NCBI GenBank assembly: GCA_023079485.1
Contig: CM041084.1
Location: 14,908,609 to 14,972,608, forward strand
From: Archilochus colubris
Lineage: Eukaryota; Chordata; Aves; Apodiformes; Trochilidae
Reading direction: 5' to 3'
DNA: 64,000 nucleotides
Positions 39,901-51,360 of the stretch are shown piece by piece. Each line of letters opens with the position of its first letter. The stretch's first letter is position 1. The notes beneath the pieces are model-generated. The model searched no databases. It had not been told where the DNA came from and saw only the letters and a program-made list of their open reading frames with translations. Position numbers and translations under genes: made by a program.

Positions 39901-41738
39901 AAATATCATAAATCAGGAGCTGGATGCATGGATGTTCTTCAGCAAAAACCTGATGAGAAATTGACATAGGACCTCATTTTGAAATATAACTGAGTTAAAA
40001 CCCAGTAATTTAAGCTGAATCAATGGGAAATGTCACACTGGCTTTCAGAATGCAAACCATGCACCTGTCTCTATAATGCTATACCCCACCAGAAGATACA
40101 GCTGGGGAGTCTCTTAATGAGCCAACATCACACAGCCACAATGCCGCTGGATGTGCTGCACAAGGTGTCAGCATCCTGCCAGACTTATTCCCTGAACGGG
40201 TATGGCTGATGTTTCCAGGAGCTGTAAGACATCTAGGACAATAGCCAACAGGAAACAAACCCAATGCTGCCAGTAGCAGGATGGGGTAGTGCCAAATTAG
40301 TACAGAAGTTCCTGTATGTGCCAAATAGCTTTCTAATTGCATTGTGATCAGCAAGACAAAACTGTGCCTCTTCAAAAACATATGCCTGTATTCACAGTGG
40401 GTCTTCAATGCAGAAGGGGAATTTAGTGGCAAAATGGCAGAAAAGAAAGGCTTGCTTGTTTTCAGATGTGTCTGTGTTTCAAGGATCCCAGTCCATAGGA
40501 CTGAACCCCTTTACTCAAGGGAGAAGATGTGAGAGAATGAAGAGAAGGTGGGATACAGCAGATTAGAAAATGGTAGGATTAGTTTATTGTGTGGGAACAC
40601 ATTGAAACACATGTGACTGGCAGGTACCTTCTTGCTTCACATAGAACAAAATCATCTAGGGTTCTATCCAGCTGCTTTTAGGTTGAATAGCATCTTATTC
40701 CAAACACAACACTGGAGCACTGGGCCCAGTTCTTTTTGCACTTTTGTTTTTGGTGTTGATTTCTTCCCAAGTGAATTTAAAACATATTTTTAAGAGTTGG
40801 GCTGCAGTAGACCAAACTTGAATAAGCTGGTCCAGATTGCAAGGATGCATCTGATACTCATTAAAAGGAAGATACAACAGCTTTTGGAACAGATAGTGGA
40901 CTCCTAGGAGTACAGAATGGAGGAACTTGCAAAGAATGAAAACTGAATCACATTGCTCTAGAAATAATTATTCAAATATGTGGTCAGTAAAATTTCATCT
41001 GGATCCTTTTTACTCTCTCAGACCGTACTTGAGCTCCATTTACTGGTAATGAAGCCACCATGCAACAGAGTGGTGATGGGGGTGACATGCTCATGGGTTT
41101 AAACATCTCTCTTCCTTAGCCCATTAACTCTGGGGCCAGTGCATTTTTTTATCTAACACACAAAAACATTAGGAGGAGAAGAAATGTGAAATTATTGACT
41201 GATCTGTTGATTTGGTGGGTGTCTATATTGTTCTCAGCTCGGGGAGATTAAAGCACAGTGAGCTATGGTGTAGATCTACGCTGGAGTAGCTACACTTATT
41301 CCTTTGCCACACTTCCCGAAGTCTCACCAAGGCAGAACAGTTTTCCCCTCTTTCAGAGCCCCATAAATTCATATAGGACAGGCCTAACTAGAGCTGTGGC
41401 ATGGTCAAACGTGCAGCTGGGTAGCTGCTCCTGATGCATGAACCTCCATGGTTTTTGGGTGGTATGGGCCATCCATGGGCACCCCATTGAGATGATCATG
41501 CAGGTTCCCTCTGTGAATATGAGTCCTTTGAGAATCATCAGTACCTAAGTTTGTTGAAGTTTCAGCTCTTTAATACCTTTGAGTATTAAACACACAAGTG
41601 TGGAATAAACAATAGTGAGTTTTTAAAGAAAAACAAAATTAGAAAAAACACTAATAAATGTATTCATTATAGCCATTGCTATCTCTGACCATACTGGTTT
41701 GTATAGGACTGCCAAGATGCAGGTATTGTTTACCATAC
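33956..41738. other. non-coding stretch, presumed intron of the candidate gene
   Basis: AT-rich unique sequence with stops in all frames and no recognisable transposon. On the plus strand, 37007-37155 is bounded by a very good acceptor (TTTTCTGTTCTGCAG) and an AGAAG|GTAAAG donor but is closed in all frames, so at most it is a non-coding exon. A G-quadruplex motif lies at 39313-39338. Confidence 0.5.
39313..39338 (+). other. G-quadruplex-forming motif
   Basis: Four G runs of 6, 4, 4 and 5 are separated by loops of 4, 2 and 1 nt on the plus strand. This fits the standard G-quadruplex pattern with short loops and is the strongest such motif I noticed in this AT-rich window. It lies within the presumed intron of the minus-strand candidate gene, so the G-rich strand is the non-template strand for plus-strand transcription only. 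Confidence 0.8.
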
Positions 41739-41822
41739 CTAAAGTTTCTGAGCTGTAGGTATGAACTTCTCCAGTTCTCAGTGTGCTCCTTATTGTGAAA
41801 GACGTCTATGCAGATCCAGGAC
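41739..41822 (-). CDS. weak exon-like open segment, minus strand
   Basis: 84 bp on the minus strand, one base plus 27 codons plus two bases, lies between GCAAG (acceptor AG at 41824-41823) and TTTAG|GTATGG (GT at 41738-41737). The frame reads ICIDVFHNKEHTENW and on to LQLRNF, and it contains a CpG codon pair. It lies between the two main exon candidates of model 1, but its phases (2 in, 2 out) do not fit between them, which both use phase 0. It could be an alternative exon, belong elsewhere, or be chance; chance is likely. Confidence 0.12.
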
Positions 41823-42363
41823 CTTGCAGCAGATCCATGTATACAAAATAACAGACAGTTTAGGGTTTTTTATTTACTTTTTGTGAGCTTTTTCAAATTT
41901 ATCACTAAGAGCTAGTATGACCCTGCAGTACAAAATTCTGGATCCGCCATAGAGAGGGCTAATTCAGCAGGCCACCACTCTCCAGACCCAGTGGGTCCGG
42001 AGCCCCAGTGTGTAGTGCTCTGGTAACCTTTTTTCTTTAAAATTTCAGGCTTCCCAATATTTTTTACCATTTATTATAGAAGTCTTCTGGCTTCTGTTTG
42101 AGGAAAAAAAAACAAGTTTCTTCAACAGGAGGTAGTCCCTTATGAGATATATCCAGCTGGCTACAGCAGGGGCTGGCCTTGTAGTCTTTAGAAGCAGGAT
42201 ATTTTCACATGCCAAAGTCAGCAGTAACAAAACAGATGACACATCCACAGTCTGAAGGTTTGTATTCCCAACAAACCCAAGCAGAAATAAGACAGGATGG
42301 GGAGACAGGTCCAAATCAAGCATTTAGTTCAAACATTTACATGCCTGAGATCAAACTCTTGGA

Positions 42364-42382
42364 TTATGGATTAAATCCATAA
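42364..42382. repeat. 19-nt perfect palindrome (9-bp arms)
   Basis: TTATGGATT and AATCCATAA are exact reverse complements around a single central A. It lies about 440 bp from the candidate exon at 42820-42926. No function is evident. Confidence 0.8.
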
Positions 42383-42819
42383 AATGTGTAGGAAGGCAGA
42401 AGCTGCCTGTAAATTGTCTCTTTGACATTCCTGGGGATGCTTTGTGACATCTGTTGTACAAGCTTGGGTTTGTAAACCCACATGCAAAACAGCAGGTTTA
42501 GACCAAACTGCTGATGTCTGAAATTTTCACTCTGCTTGATACGAGGCACTGCCAAGCCTCCAGCAGCATCTGTGTCTGAAGCTCTTTTTCTTCTCATCCC
42601 ACACACCTCGAGCTGACTGCTACTTACGTAACCTCTTGCTCTTGATACTTTGGGAGCCATATATCAAGGAAGAGATCTATTTGGGAGGAGAAAAGTGATT
42701 CTGTCTGCTCTCTGATCCTTAATATGATTTTCAGTTTGAGGTGATTGAAGTGTTCAAAAAATCTGACATCAGTCATGCACCCTCATCCATGTCAGGTTAC
42801 TCAAAGTTTACAGTCTTAC

Positions 42820-42926
42820 CTTGTGTGACCGTTCAGTTCGAAGGAGTTTTGTTAGAGTGACCTTTACTGCTGTGGTTTCAGGATACTTCAGCTCACTCTG
42901 GTTATTAGGATTTGGTGTCTCTCCAT
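42820..42926 (-). CDS. candidate internal coding exon, unknown small gene (model 1, exon 2)
   Basis: The product is not recognised. A 107-bp minus-strand segment enters with two bases and is open for 35 codons. It has a strong donor, CACAAG|GTAAGAC (GT at 42819-42818), and a pyrimidine-rich acceptor (TTGCTCTTCTGCTTTCTGCATGAAG ending at 42927). It would encode residues 8-43 of model 1: a polar, proline- and asparagine-rich start (GETPNPNNQSELKYPE), then a basic helix (AVKVTLTKLLRTERSHK). The codon CGA and the GAACGG junction keep CpG. Entry phase 1 fits the one-base overhang of the candidate first exon in the CpG island; exit phase 0 fits the exon at 33791-33955. The main alternative is a chance open frame. 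Confidence 0.35.
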
Positions 42927-44089
42927 CTTCATGCAGAAAGCAGAAGAGCAATGTCATTCAATAGCACTGTGCAATGCTCCCAGGATCTGGAGGTGAAAGT
43001 GCTACAAAGCACCAAGCCACCTAAGTCTTATCCTGATTTAATTCAATCTGGAGCATGTTTCTCATGGGTAATTTCAGAATTTCAATTGAATTTTCTTGCA
43101 ACTTTGTGGCATGAAGCCTAGAGCAATGACCAGAGAAAACCCATGTGAGGCTCACCCCTATCAATGGGTGTCTGACTTAGGGCATGCCCCAACCCTTCCT
43201 CTGGCCCCCACACAGCTCGAGAGCCACAGCCCTAAGGGTGAAAAACCACAGAGTGCTGAAAGGAGAGAGCTGCTTTCAGTGGCACCTGGAGAAGCCAAAG
43301 GTATCTGTAAATCACTACTAAAGGCACTTCTGTTCTTTCTGTTCTGAACTAACCAGAGAGGACTTTCTCGTTTACCACATAGTTTGGTTTGAGATGGAGC
43401 CAGTGTCAGCAGCTCTCCATCACTGAGAGGCAGAAAGCGACAGATCAGGCCCTAAAATGGACCTCTGTCTGATCCTGGTATTTCAGCTCCAAATTGAATG
43501 GAGAACAATTCATATCTTCTCTATACTCAGGGAAATATAATGCAAAAGAAGGTGTCCTAGCCAGGCCACTTCATCTGCAGACCTTATTTGAAAACTGTCT
43601 AGAGGAGGGCTGATACCTCTTAGATCAGTTACACACCTTTGGGACTTGTTGTGTAATACAGTCCAGACGGAAGAAGGTAGTTTACCAATATTGTTGGGGG
43701 ACTAGGGCAAGGCTCCTTGTGACAGTCATGAAAGATATATCCATGCAATGCTGCTACAGACAGCTCTCTCACCACATAAACTCACTGAAAACAAGGGTAC
43801 TTGGGGCTCGGAACTGCAGAGGTACATGGACACCATTTTCATTGTGTTTACATTTAGTGGTCAGGGAGAGGCAAAGGAGAGAGAACAGAATTGTTTTCTG
43901 TTACTGCCCCTCACACTCCCAAGGGGAGATAAAAGGGGAATAAGGAAGGGACACTTCAATGTTGGAAGTTAAAACTAGAACAAATTTAACAGAACAGGGA
44001 AGGGACGGTAACATGTGGTATAATAACAAAAAATATATGATACACAAAACCCAATTTGAATGGTCGCTGATAAAAATGCAGAAAAGTCA
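42927..44089. other. non-coding stretch
   Basis: Unique sequence with no gene, transposon or conserved motif that I can support. Open frames here (up to about 83 codons) are not protein-like. Confidence 0.5.
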
Positions 44090-44847
44090 TTTGTGTGTCC
44101 TGGTTTGAGCTGGGAAAGAACCAGTTTTCTTCTCTAGTATTTTCACTTTTCAGTTAAGTCTTTTCTAAGTAACTGCACTTTCTGAAATTAAGAGCATATT
44201 TTTCAGCCAGTGTCTGATTCTAGGTCTGATAATACTCGATGTTCATAGTTACTGCTGGGGAGTGGTATGCAGTACCAAGGCCACTGCTTGGTCCCACTAA
44301 ACTTCTTATGCACCAGAAGCAAAAGGGAGGAAAAGTCATCACCGCTGTGGCCCTCCACAGGGAGAACTGGAATGGAACCATGACCCACAGCTGATCATAC
44401 ACATCATACCCAGTATAAATCTGAAGGATGATGAGGGCCAAGCTCTCTTCATTCATGGCCAGCATCCTGGCAGGACTGGATCTGTTCTTCTGCCTTTGAT
44501 CCTGATCTGTGTGCACTTGAATCTGTGCATTCCTGAATCCAGTTCCTGTCTGCTGCTGATTACAGGAGCCCAGTCCTGGACTTTCCCAAGGCTGGCCCTG
44601 CAGCTTTGGTGATGACATGAGCATTACTGGGGGAAGTGAAATATTGGTTTTGTATATATTTCTTTATTTTCTTTTTCATCTTTATTATTTTCATTACAGC
44701 TGTGCAGTTTAGTTTTCAACCCATAATTCCCTCTCCCTTGTTCTCTTTCCTTTCCCTTTCTGGGAAGGCACAGGAATTAGTAGAGTGCATCTGTCATTTA
44801 ATTTATTTAATTAATTCTTAGCCCAGCATTGAACCTTGACATTTGTG
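44090..44847. repeat. 6-bp target-site duplication flanking the solo LTR
   Basis: TTTGTG occurs at 44090-44095 and again at 44842-44847, directly abutting the TG start and CA end of the LTR. Such duplications are made on integration of LTR retroelements, usually 4-6 bp. Its survival confirms both LTR boundaries. Confidence 0.7.
44096..44841 (+). mobile_element. solo LTR of an endogenous retrovirus, ERVL-like (diverged)
   Basis: This 746-bp element begins TGTCCTGGTTTGAGCTGGGA, the typical opening of a large family of avian ERVL-type LTRs. It contains the expected late segment (CAGTTTAGTTTTCAACCCAT near 44705, followed by a pyrimidine-rich CTCTCCC stretch). It ends with the family's terminal segment (about 44805-44841, ending TTGACA). 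No internal gag, pol or env sequence is present, so it is a solo LTR left by recombination. Family assignment rests on remembered consensus features. Divergence is high in the middle and the open frames inside are not genes. Confidence 0.75.
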
Positions 44848-47800
44848 CAGAGCCACGTGGTGAGTAGGAGGTAAAAAGTACGAGTCTTTCTCCAAGATGC
44901 TGGCTGTATGAGTGAAGGGAGGAAGGAAAGAGGAAGGGACGGACTTTCCCACCCTCCTGGCTTTTATAGGGTACAGCAGGAAATGGGAGGGAATTATGAC
45001 CCCGTTTTGTTCTGCCCTCTGTATCCTTGGGGTTCTAAATAATTCCCTCTCTCTAGGTCCTCGTATTGATACCATAAAACTATCTCATGCCCCTTCAAAC
45101 TGTAACACATTGTCTGGAAATTAAAAGACTGTTGGTTAAGGGGATCTACTTTACATGTTTCTGACATGTTTCCAAGTATTTGTTAATACTTTTGCCTTCA
45201 GATTAGTTAATAAAACCTCTTCTCTGAATTGCTCCCCAAATCTATGTAATTATACCCCTCCTTCACTTGAAAGAGCCCCAGAACACCACCCTACAGAGAA
45301 CTCGCTGTACAGCCTGTGTCTGTGTGTATATAAATGCCTATATGTAGTGTATGTGACAGCCTCTATAAAGGACTATATATATAGCAGTGTTTAGCATCAG
45401 CATGACCTTGGGAAACAGATGTTTTATACATCTGTGATTTAATTTTCCCTTCTCCTTTTGATCAGAGACTAAATAGAAATTGCTCATTTGAGCAAAGTTC
45501 ATTCCTGTTGGATCAGTTCTTTACTCTGGGGGTGCCTGAGCTGCAAGTGGCAGCTCAGACCTGAGGTTGCTGTAACATGTGCAAGATAGCCAAAATCCCA
45601 GACCAGCAGCTCTGGGTGTTGAGCTCCAGTGGAAGTAGAGGAAGTTGGCTCTGTGAGGCTGTACACAGAGCTGTGCTGACACCACCAGTGGCTGAGTGTT
45701 GCCTGGACTGGTGGACTGTAGGCCTGCAGCCAATAGAGAATTTAATGAAAGGTGAATTCTCAATGTGCACATCTTATACCTAACTGTTTTTTGAAGGCTT
45801 ATAACTATTTCCAGCTCTTTTACTGCTTTCTGTCACCCTCCTTTTTCCTTTCCCAATCTTCTGAAGTTTCTCCCAACTACACAGCAGATGGAAGCAGACA
45901 GTTCCTGCATTTGCTCCGTGGTCACCCAGAGGTATGTGAGGCTGGGCCTGAGCTCAGAGCCCTGGCTCAGCTGAGCTGCATGGAGCTGGCTCAAGCATGG
46001 GATTCAGCTTATCTGCCAATGGAGAAGCCACCCATGGACAATGGAAAGTGACTGTAGCAATGGAACCTATTACAAAACTCCTCTTGACTTCATGGGAGCT
46101 TGTAGGCAGAAATCACTGTGTTCTTACACTAGAGAAGTAATCTGGGACAGTAATCTCAGCAGTCCTAGCTTCAGGGTTTCTTGAAGCTATTTTGTACAGT
46201 TTTGGTTTGCATGGATTTGTTCTCTACTAAATTCATAAAGATGAAACCAAACTGCCAAGCTGTGCTTTGTTTTGGGATTTTCAGAAGAACAGACAAAGCC
46301 AGAATTTGGTCTGACTCCTACCTGAAAGCACAAATTGGTCCACTTCTGCTGAAAGGCTTGTGACTCTGCAAGCTTGAGTCAAACTTGGCCTGGGATCCAT
46401 ATCTGTGTCCACTGGGCTTCATGTCTCATTACAGAAGATCCATGCAGATGTAGCTCAGGGGTAGAACAAGCCAAGCCTCATGTATGAGCTGGACCACCTG
46501 TGATGCTGGTTGAGTAAAAATGCAGAAATAAAAGCCATAATCACAGAAAACTGGCAATTTTGTTCTCTTTTTTAGGAAGAGATGTGTGAGTTCAGAGCGG
46601 GGAAGAGCAGTATGCAGGAACACATATTTACTCATTTTATTATTTGCTGTTAAAAAAAAGGTCCAGCCCAAGCACCTCCAGGGAAGATCAGATTTGAGTC
46701 CAGATCCGTGTTAGTATCCCATTTTTGAATGTCAGTGGAACATAAACCAGTGTTTTTATTTTCAAGTTGAATTTCCAGCTGTGGTGCCTTGTGGTGCAAC
46801 TCTGTGATGAGCTGTGGATTATCAGACAGTATGGGGAGGAAGCAGACAAATGTTCTTCATAAGAGTGTCTGGGCATGGGGGAAATGGCCTCCCCTCCATG
46901 GGTGCAAGGGCTGTCTCAACCGCAGCATTAGCTGCTTCTTTAAAGTTGTCCCTCACCTCCTTCCTCTCTATTCACACAAACCTCCTCTAGTCTGTCAGGG
47001 AATACGGGCTACAGAGAAGATGCTGCTCTTCTACTCTGCCTGCTGCAGGGAGTAATGCAGCCCCTTGCAGGTGAATGCCTAGCAGGAGATTCTCCTAGAA
47101 ATGCCAGTGTCACAGGTGGGGACCACAGCCACAGCAGGAACACCATCACATAGGTGGGGTGCTGCTGGGGCAGACTAAAGTTACTTGAGATAACTCTGCT
47201 CTTGAGCTGCATCTTGGTGGACAACACCACAGCAGGGAAGGGGGTACTTATCACTTGTCTGAGTGCCTGGAAAATGAACCAATGAAGTCAGAGGTCTCTT
47301 TTCCTCTGCTCCCATTCATATCTGTGTGCTGCCAGATTGAATACCACCCCACTTCCTTGGGGTCACCAGGAGCCCTTCAGCATTCAGGAATGCAGCTCTT
47401 GAGTGACCTAATGAAGAAACAACAAATTTGCTACACCTGTTTCATATATTTATTGGCACCTGAACTTCTGTGACAGGAGAAAGTGAAGGTCATACCTTTT
47501 AAGAGACGGAGAAGTGAAGAATGTACTCATATAACATCACTGGTAACAGTGGAAGATGACCACAGGGAGGGTCCTCACTTACTATGTAGCAGACCTGTAA
47601 CTTGTAGAGGAAACAAAACACACTCTGCTGAAAGTATGCTTACACATGAGAACTAGCAGCCAGGCAAATATGACACTCTGTCAGATCTGCTCTTACCTTG
47701 ATATAGTCAAAAGCTCTATTGGTTATATAAGGGTAGGTTTTGGATTGCTTCTCTTAAAGTAGCCTTTTCCCCTCCTACTTTCTCCTCTTCTTATGGGATA

Positions 47801-50800
47801 GTGTTGCCAGTTGGTTGTGCCTATTGCAACAAGCATAGATGTGTGTAACATTGTGTGAGCTGGGACAGTTTCTTTTCCCTTCAAAAGTTCCCAGAGCCGA
47901 TGCTCAGTGGCTTCCCCTCTGTATTCCTGTGCCAGTGAGTCATTTCCCTGTGTACCTTCTGTCTACACAGAGTCCAGGTGCTGACCGCTTCACTGGGATG
48001 TTGAGCATGAAATTAGGAAGGCAAAGTGATTTGCTGAATCAAGACTATATTGAAGTACTTCCTTTTTGTTGACTTTTTCAAAGATTTCTCTTCCTTTTTT
48101 TTTTTCTTTTTTTTTTTTTCTTCCCCCTCTTCATTCTCTTACTGTAATGTAATCACTTACACAAAACAGTTTGGCATGCAGACCATGTTTCTTTTCCATT
48201 GATGGTCAGGCCAACAAGAGATTTTTCCCTCTCTCTCCAGTGAAAGAGAGTGACATGAGCTGGGGACCAGCAGGACTATGTGCAAACTGCTGCAGGGAAG
48301 ACAGTGTAGGCACTTATTTAATTGGGACTAGAAAGAGGAATCAAAAACTGAGGTTTGGAAACATGCTCTTGTGAGGTCTGTGCATTTAAATGGAGGATCC
48401 AAAGGAATAGTGACAGTCCAAAGTAAGGTCCAACATTAACCACTTTGATGCCTCTACCTCAGCATCTTAGTTTGTACTAGGAGCCAACTTTCAAACCCCA
48501 CTTCTCCCCACTTATTGTGCTTCCTTTTGACTTGTGGAACAGATCTGGAAGAAATGAAGCACACGCTTGAAAACGTGTTCTAGGAGCCCACCTTGTGCAC
48601 TCCATGTACAAATATCCATATTTAGTAGATGTTACTCTTCAGGTAGCATGTCATTCCCCTGTGACAGCTGATGATGGGCCTGAATTTTAGGCTTTGAATA
48701 AAAAAACCCCAAACCTTCAACAGGAACAAAGGAAGAGTGGCTCCTGCTCCACTGTGCATAATACACAGAAAACGTAATGATACTTGGGAATAAGATAATC
48801 TATGGCCAATAACCATGTGGAAAAATGTTTGTGAAGTGACAGGTCACTCATGAGAGAGTTGTCAGTGTGAACAGAGCTGTTTAAAATATGGCATATATAC
48901 TGCTAATTGCATATGAAGACTTTTTACACACCTTAGAACCCATTTTAGTCCCCATGAAAAACATATATTAATATTTATGTAATATATAGATAACAAGTAA
49001 TATATATATATTTATATAGATAGATATATATTTAAGTAGACACACATAAAATAGTCTCTCTGCGTATGTTGTGATTTTTAACATTTGTTAAAATGTGTAT
49101 TTACTCTACTTTTGCTAATTCTTCTAATGGAATACATAGATTCTTTACCATATTGTTTTGTCCCAGTCCTTTCTTGTATACAGAAACTGTCTAAAATTAC
49201 TGATGTATGACCTGAAAGCAAATAAATCTTAATATCTGAAACATAAACTTTGTTGCTGATGCTGTTTTTGCTCTACAGGATATAAGGATCATGAAAAGCA
49301 GTTATAGTAGGTAAGGCTTAATTATTCTTTACTAATCACTGGCTGAAATAAATGTCAAGAGTATCTGAAGTAAAAAAAAAGACATAATATGTATGATATA
49401 ATTAAATACACAAAACTGTGTTTAAATATCTGAAAGTGTCTGGCTAAACCAAATCAATCAACAAGTTCAAAGAAAATATTGACAAAGGCCCTTACATTAC
49501 ATTGCTGTGAATAGAAGTTTGCCACAGGAATTGTGTTAGTCTTAATAATGAATTTTCTGGCATGTTAAGATTTCTATTTTTATGGTTATTCCTTTTATTT
49601 CTGTGGTAATAAAAGCCACTAAAAATATTAAATTGAATAGTTGGCATGTTTGGGATGGGAAGATAAAAATAAGTTAATCAAATATTACCCTGTTATATAG
49701 ATAGCTACATAGATACATTATGTAAGGGCTCTGGGAGGAGCTATCTAAATCTGTAGCATGACTGCTACCAAGTTTTGTGTCTTCAGCAATTTTGACCTCA
49801 TGTGATCACAACAAAATGTCTTAAATTGGCTGTTCCTGATGTCTAGGCTTAACTAGAAAATGTTCATGCAGTCTGATTAAGGTGTATGAAAGCCTGCAAC
49901 CAAGCAGGAATTTGCAGTGGTTCCAGGGGTAAGTTTGATGATGAGCTGGAGCTTCTTCCTGCAGCTCCAGAGAATCTCTGTGTTTTGTTAGCTGACAAAT
50001 TTTATCCTAAGTTTCAGCATGAAGCAGACATTACCTACATTAATAGAGGAACTTACACAGCATAAATGTAAGAGACCAAACAGGAGCAGCACGAATGGTT
50101 ACTGTAATGAAAATCCTTAAGAGAAATGTCATAATCCCACATTATTTAATACCATGAGCCTTGATTAACTTATACTACCCACTTGCATATTTAAATTTAA
50201 TATCAGGTTTTGTCAGCTGATTTGAGATAAGGAAGCTCAGCCACCCCAGCTCTTTGGCTGAGGTTGCTGTGGCACAAAGGCAGCAGTGCTGGTGTGTCCA
50301 GCAGCACTTGGGAGCAAGCTGGCTGTGGGTAATCTTTGTTCCTTTGTTCTCCCTGGCCCCACTTCCCTGTTCAGACCAACCTCCGCATAGCCTGGTCGTG
50401 CCTTTGCTTCCCCCCCCTCTCCCTTGCTCACCTGCAGTCTCTGTTCATATTGTTTTATGGTACTTTAGACAACGTTTTTTAACAGCTAAACATAAAAGCC
50501 ACTGAGAGCATAAACAGGAAACTTGTGTTTAGGTGGGAGTGCCTAGGAATGCTGACCACAGAGGCCATGGGAGAGAGGAAATAGGAAAAACACTGTAAAT
50601 ACCTGGGTGACTAATGACTTCTGCTGCTCATCTGGCTTTTCAGAACATAAAAGGTTCAGCCTCTTCCAGGCAAAAAAGTGCAGGGCAGGCATGGTTTCTG
50701 AAGATGGTGCACTCCATGCTCCTCTGCTGCCCTGCTCCGTGCCCCTATTTCCCTACTCAGCTCCCACCCCAGAAAGTGCCTCGCTCCTGTAAAGTCAAAG

Positions 50801-50820
50801 AGCCAGCAGTAAGATGTCAC
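44848..50820. other. non-coding stretch with low-complexity tracts
   Basis: No supportable gene. An uninterrupted 48-nt pyrimidine tract lies at 48085-48132. An AT-rich tract dominated by TA and GATA-like steps lies at about 48960-49040. If model 1 holds, this is the first intron of the minus-strand candidate gene. The sequence becomes richer in GC from about 50.2 kb towards the CpG island. Confidence 0.5.
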
Positions 50821-51360
50821 CTGGCCCTTGAGGCCGTGAACGCCGATGGCGGAGGGAAGGAGTGCAACCCGTGAGGGTGTGCGCCCGCTCTCCGCATTTG
50901 CAAGGCCTAAGAGGATTTAGATGAAAGAAACCAAATCTGCACCCTCCTGTTTTGTGCTGAGGCAGCAGCTGTAGTTTGGGGGCAGCGTGCGGCTTTGTCC
51001 GGCTGGCTGTCACCAGCTCCCGAAAGGATTGCCATTGTTCCTGAGGGGCCTCCGCGGGGACGCTCCCGCGCCCGCTCCCTTTCATCGCCAGCCACATGGC
51101 TTGCGAGAGGGTTTTGTCTTTTGCTGACGGCAGCAGATTTGGCCGATCGGCTTCTCCCACGCGACGGCTCCGGGGCGGGGTTTCCAAGTTGGCCATCTGC
51201 GCAGGGGGGACTGATGGAGCAGGGAGGGCGTTCGGGGGGCCTGAGGGTTCCCCTCCCAGAACCGGCACTGCTGCTGAGGCCGCGACATCTGCTCACCTTC
51301 ACCGGGAGCGCGGGGTCTGGTTTCACTCCAAAGCCGGGGCGGTTTCCCACATTGAGACCG
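50821..51360. promoter_or_regulatory. CpG island, probable promoter
   Basis: I counted about 40 CpG dinucleotides in these 540 bp by eye, with clearly GC-rich composition, against a CpG-depleted background elsewhere. This is the only such island in the window and is characteristic of vertebrate promoters. Transcription direction is not given by the sequence. For the minus strand, an ATG at 51035-51033 has A at -3 and G at +4. Also on the minus strand, a good donor TGAAG|GTGAGC has its GT at 51295-51294. For the plus strand, an ATG at 50846 lies in a good context (GCCGATGGCG) and is followed by a GTGAGG donor at 50871. No TATA box is visible. A bidirectional promoter or a non-coding RNA promoter is also possible. 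Confidence 0.75.
51014..51035 (-). CDS. candidate first coding exon, unknown small gene (model 1, exon 1)
   Basis: Inside the CpG island the minus strand has an ATG in strong context (ACAATGG) followed by MAILSGA and one base before a GCTG|GTGACA donor (GT at 51013-51012). The one-base overhang joins in frame to the candidate exon at 42820-42926, giving Asp at the junction and, with the exon at 33791-33955, a total of exactly 98 codons including the stop. The donor is mediocre and the coding part only 22 nt, so other first exons are possible. The frame also stays open upstream of this ATG because the GC-rich sequence has few stops. Confidence 0.22.

Noticed and set aside
44220..44624. 134-codon minus-strand frame
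   Set aside because: It lies wholly within the solo LTR and is antisense to it; there is no sign of coding function.
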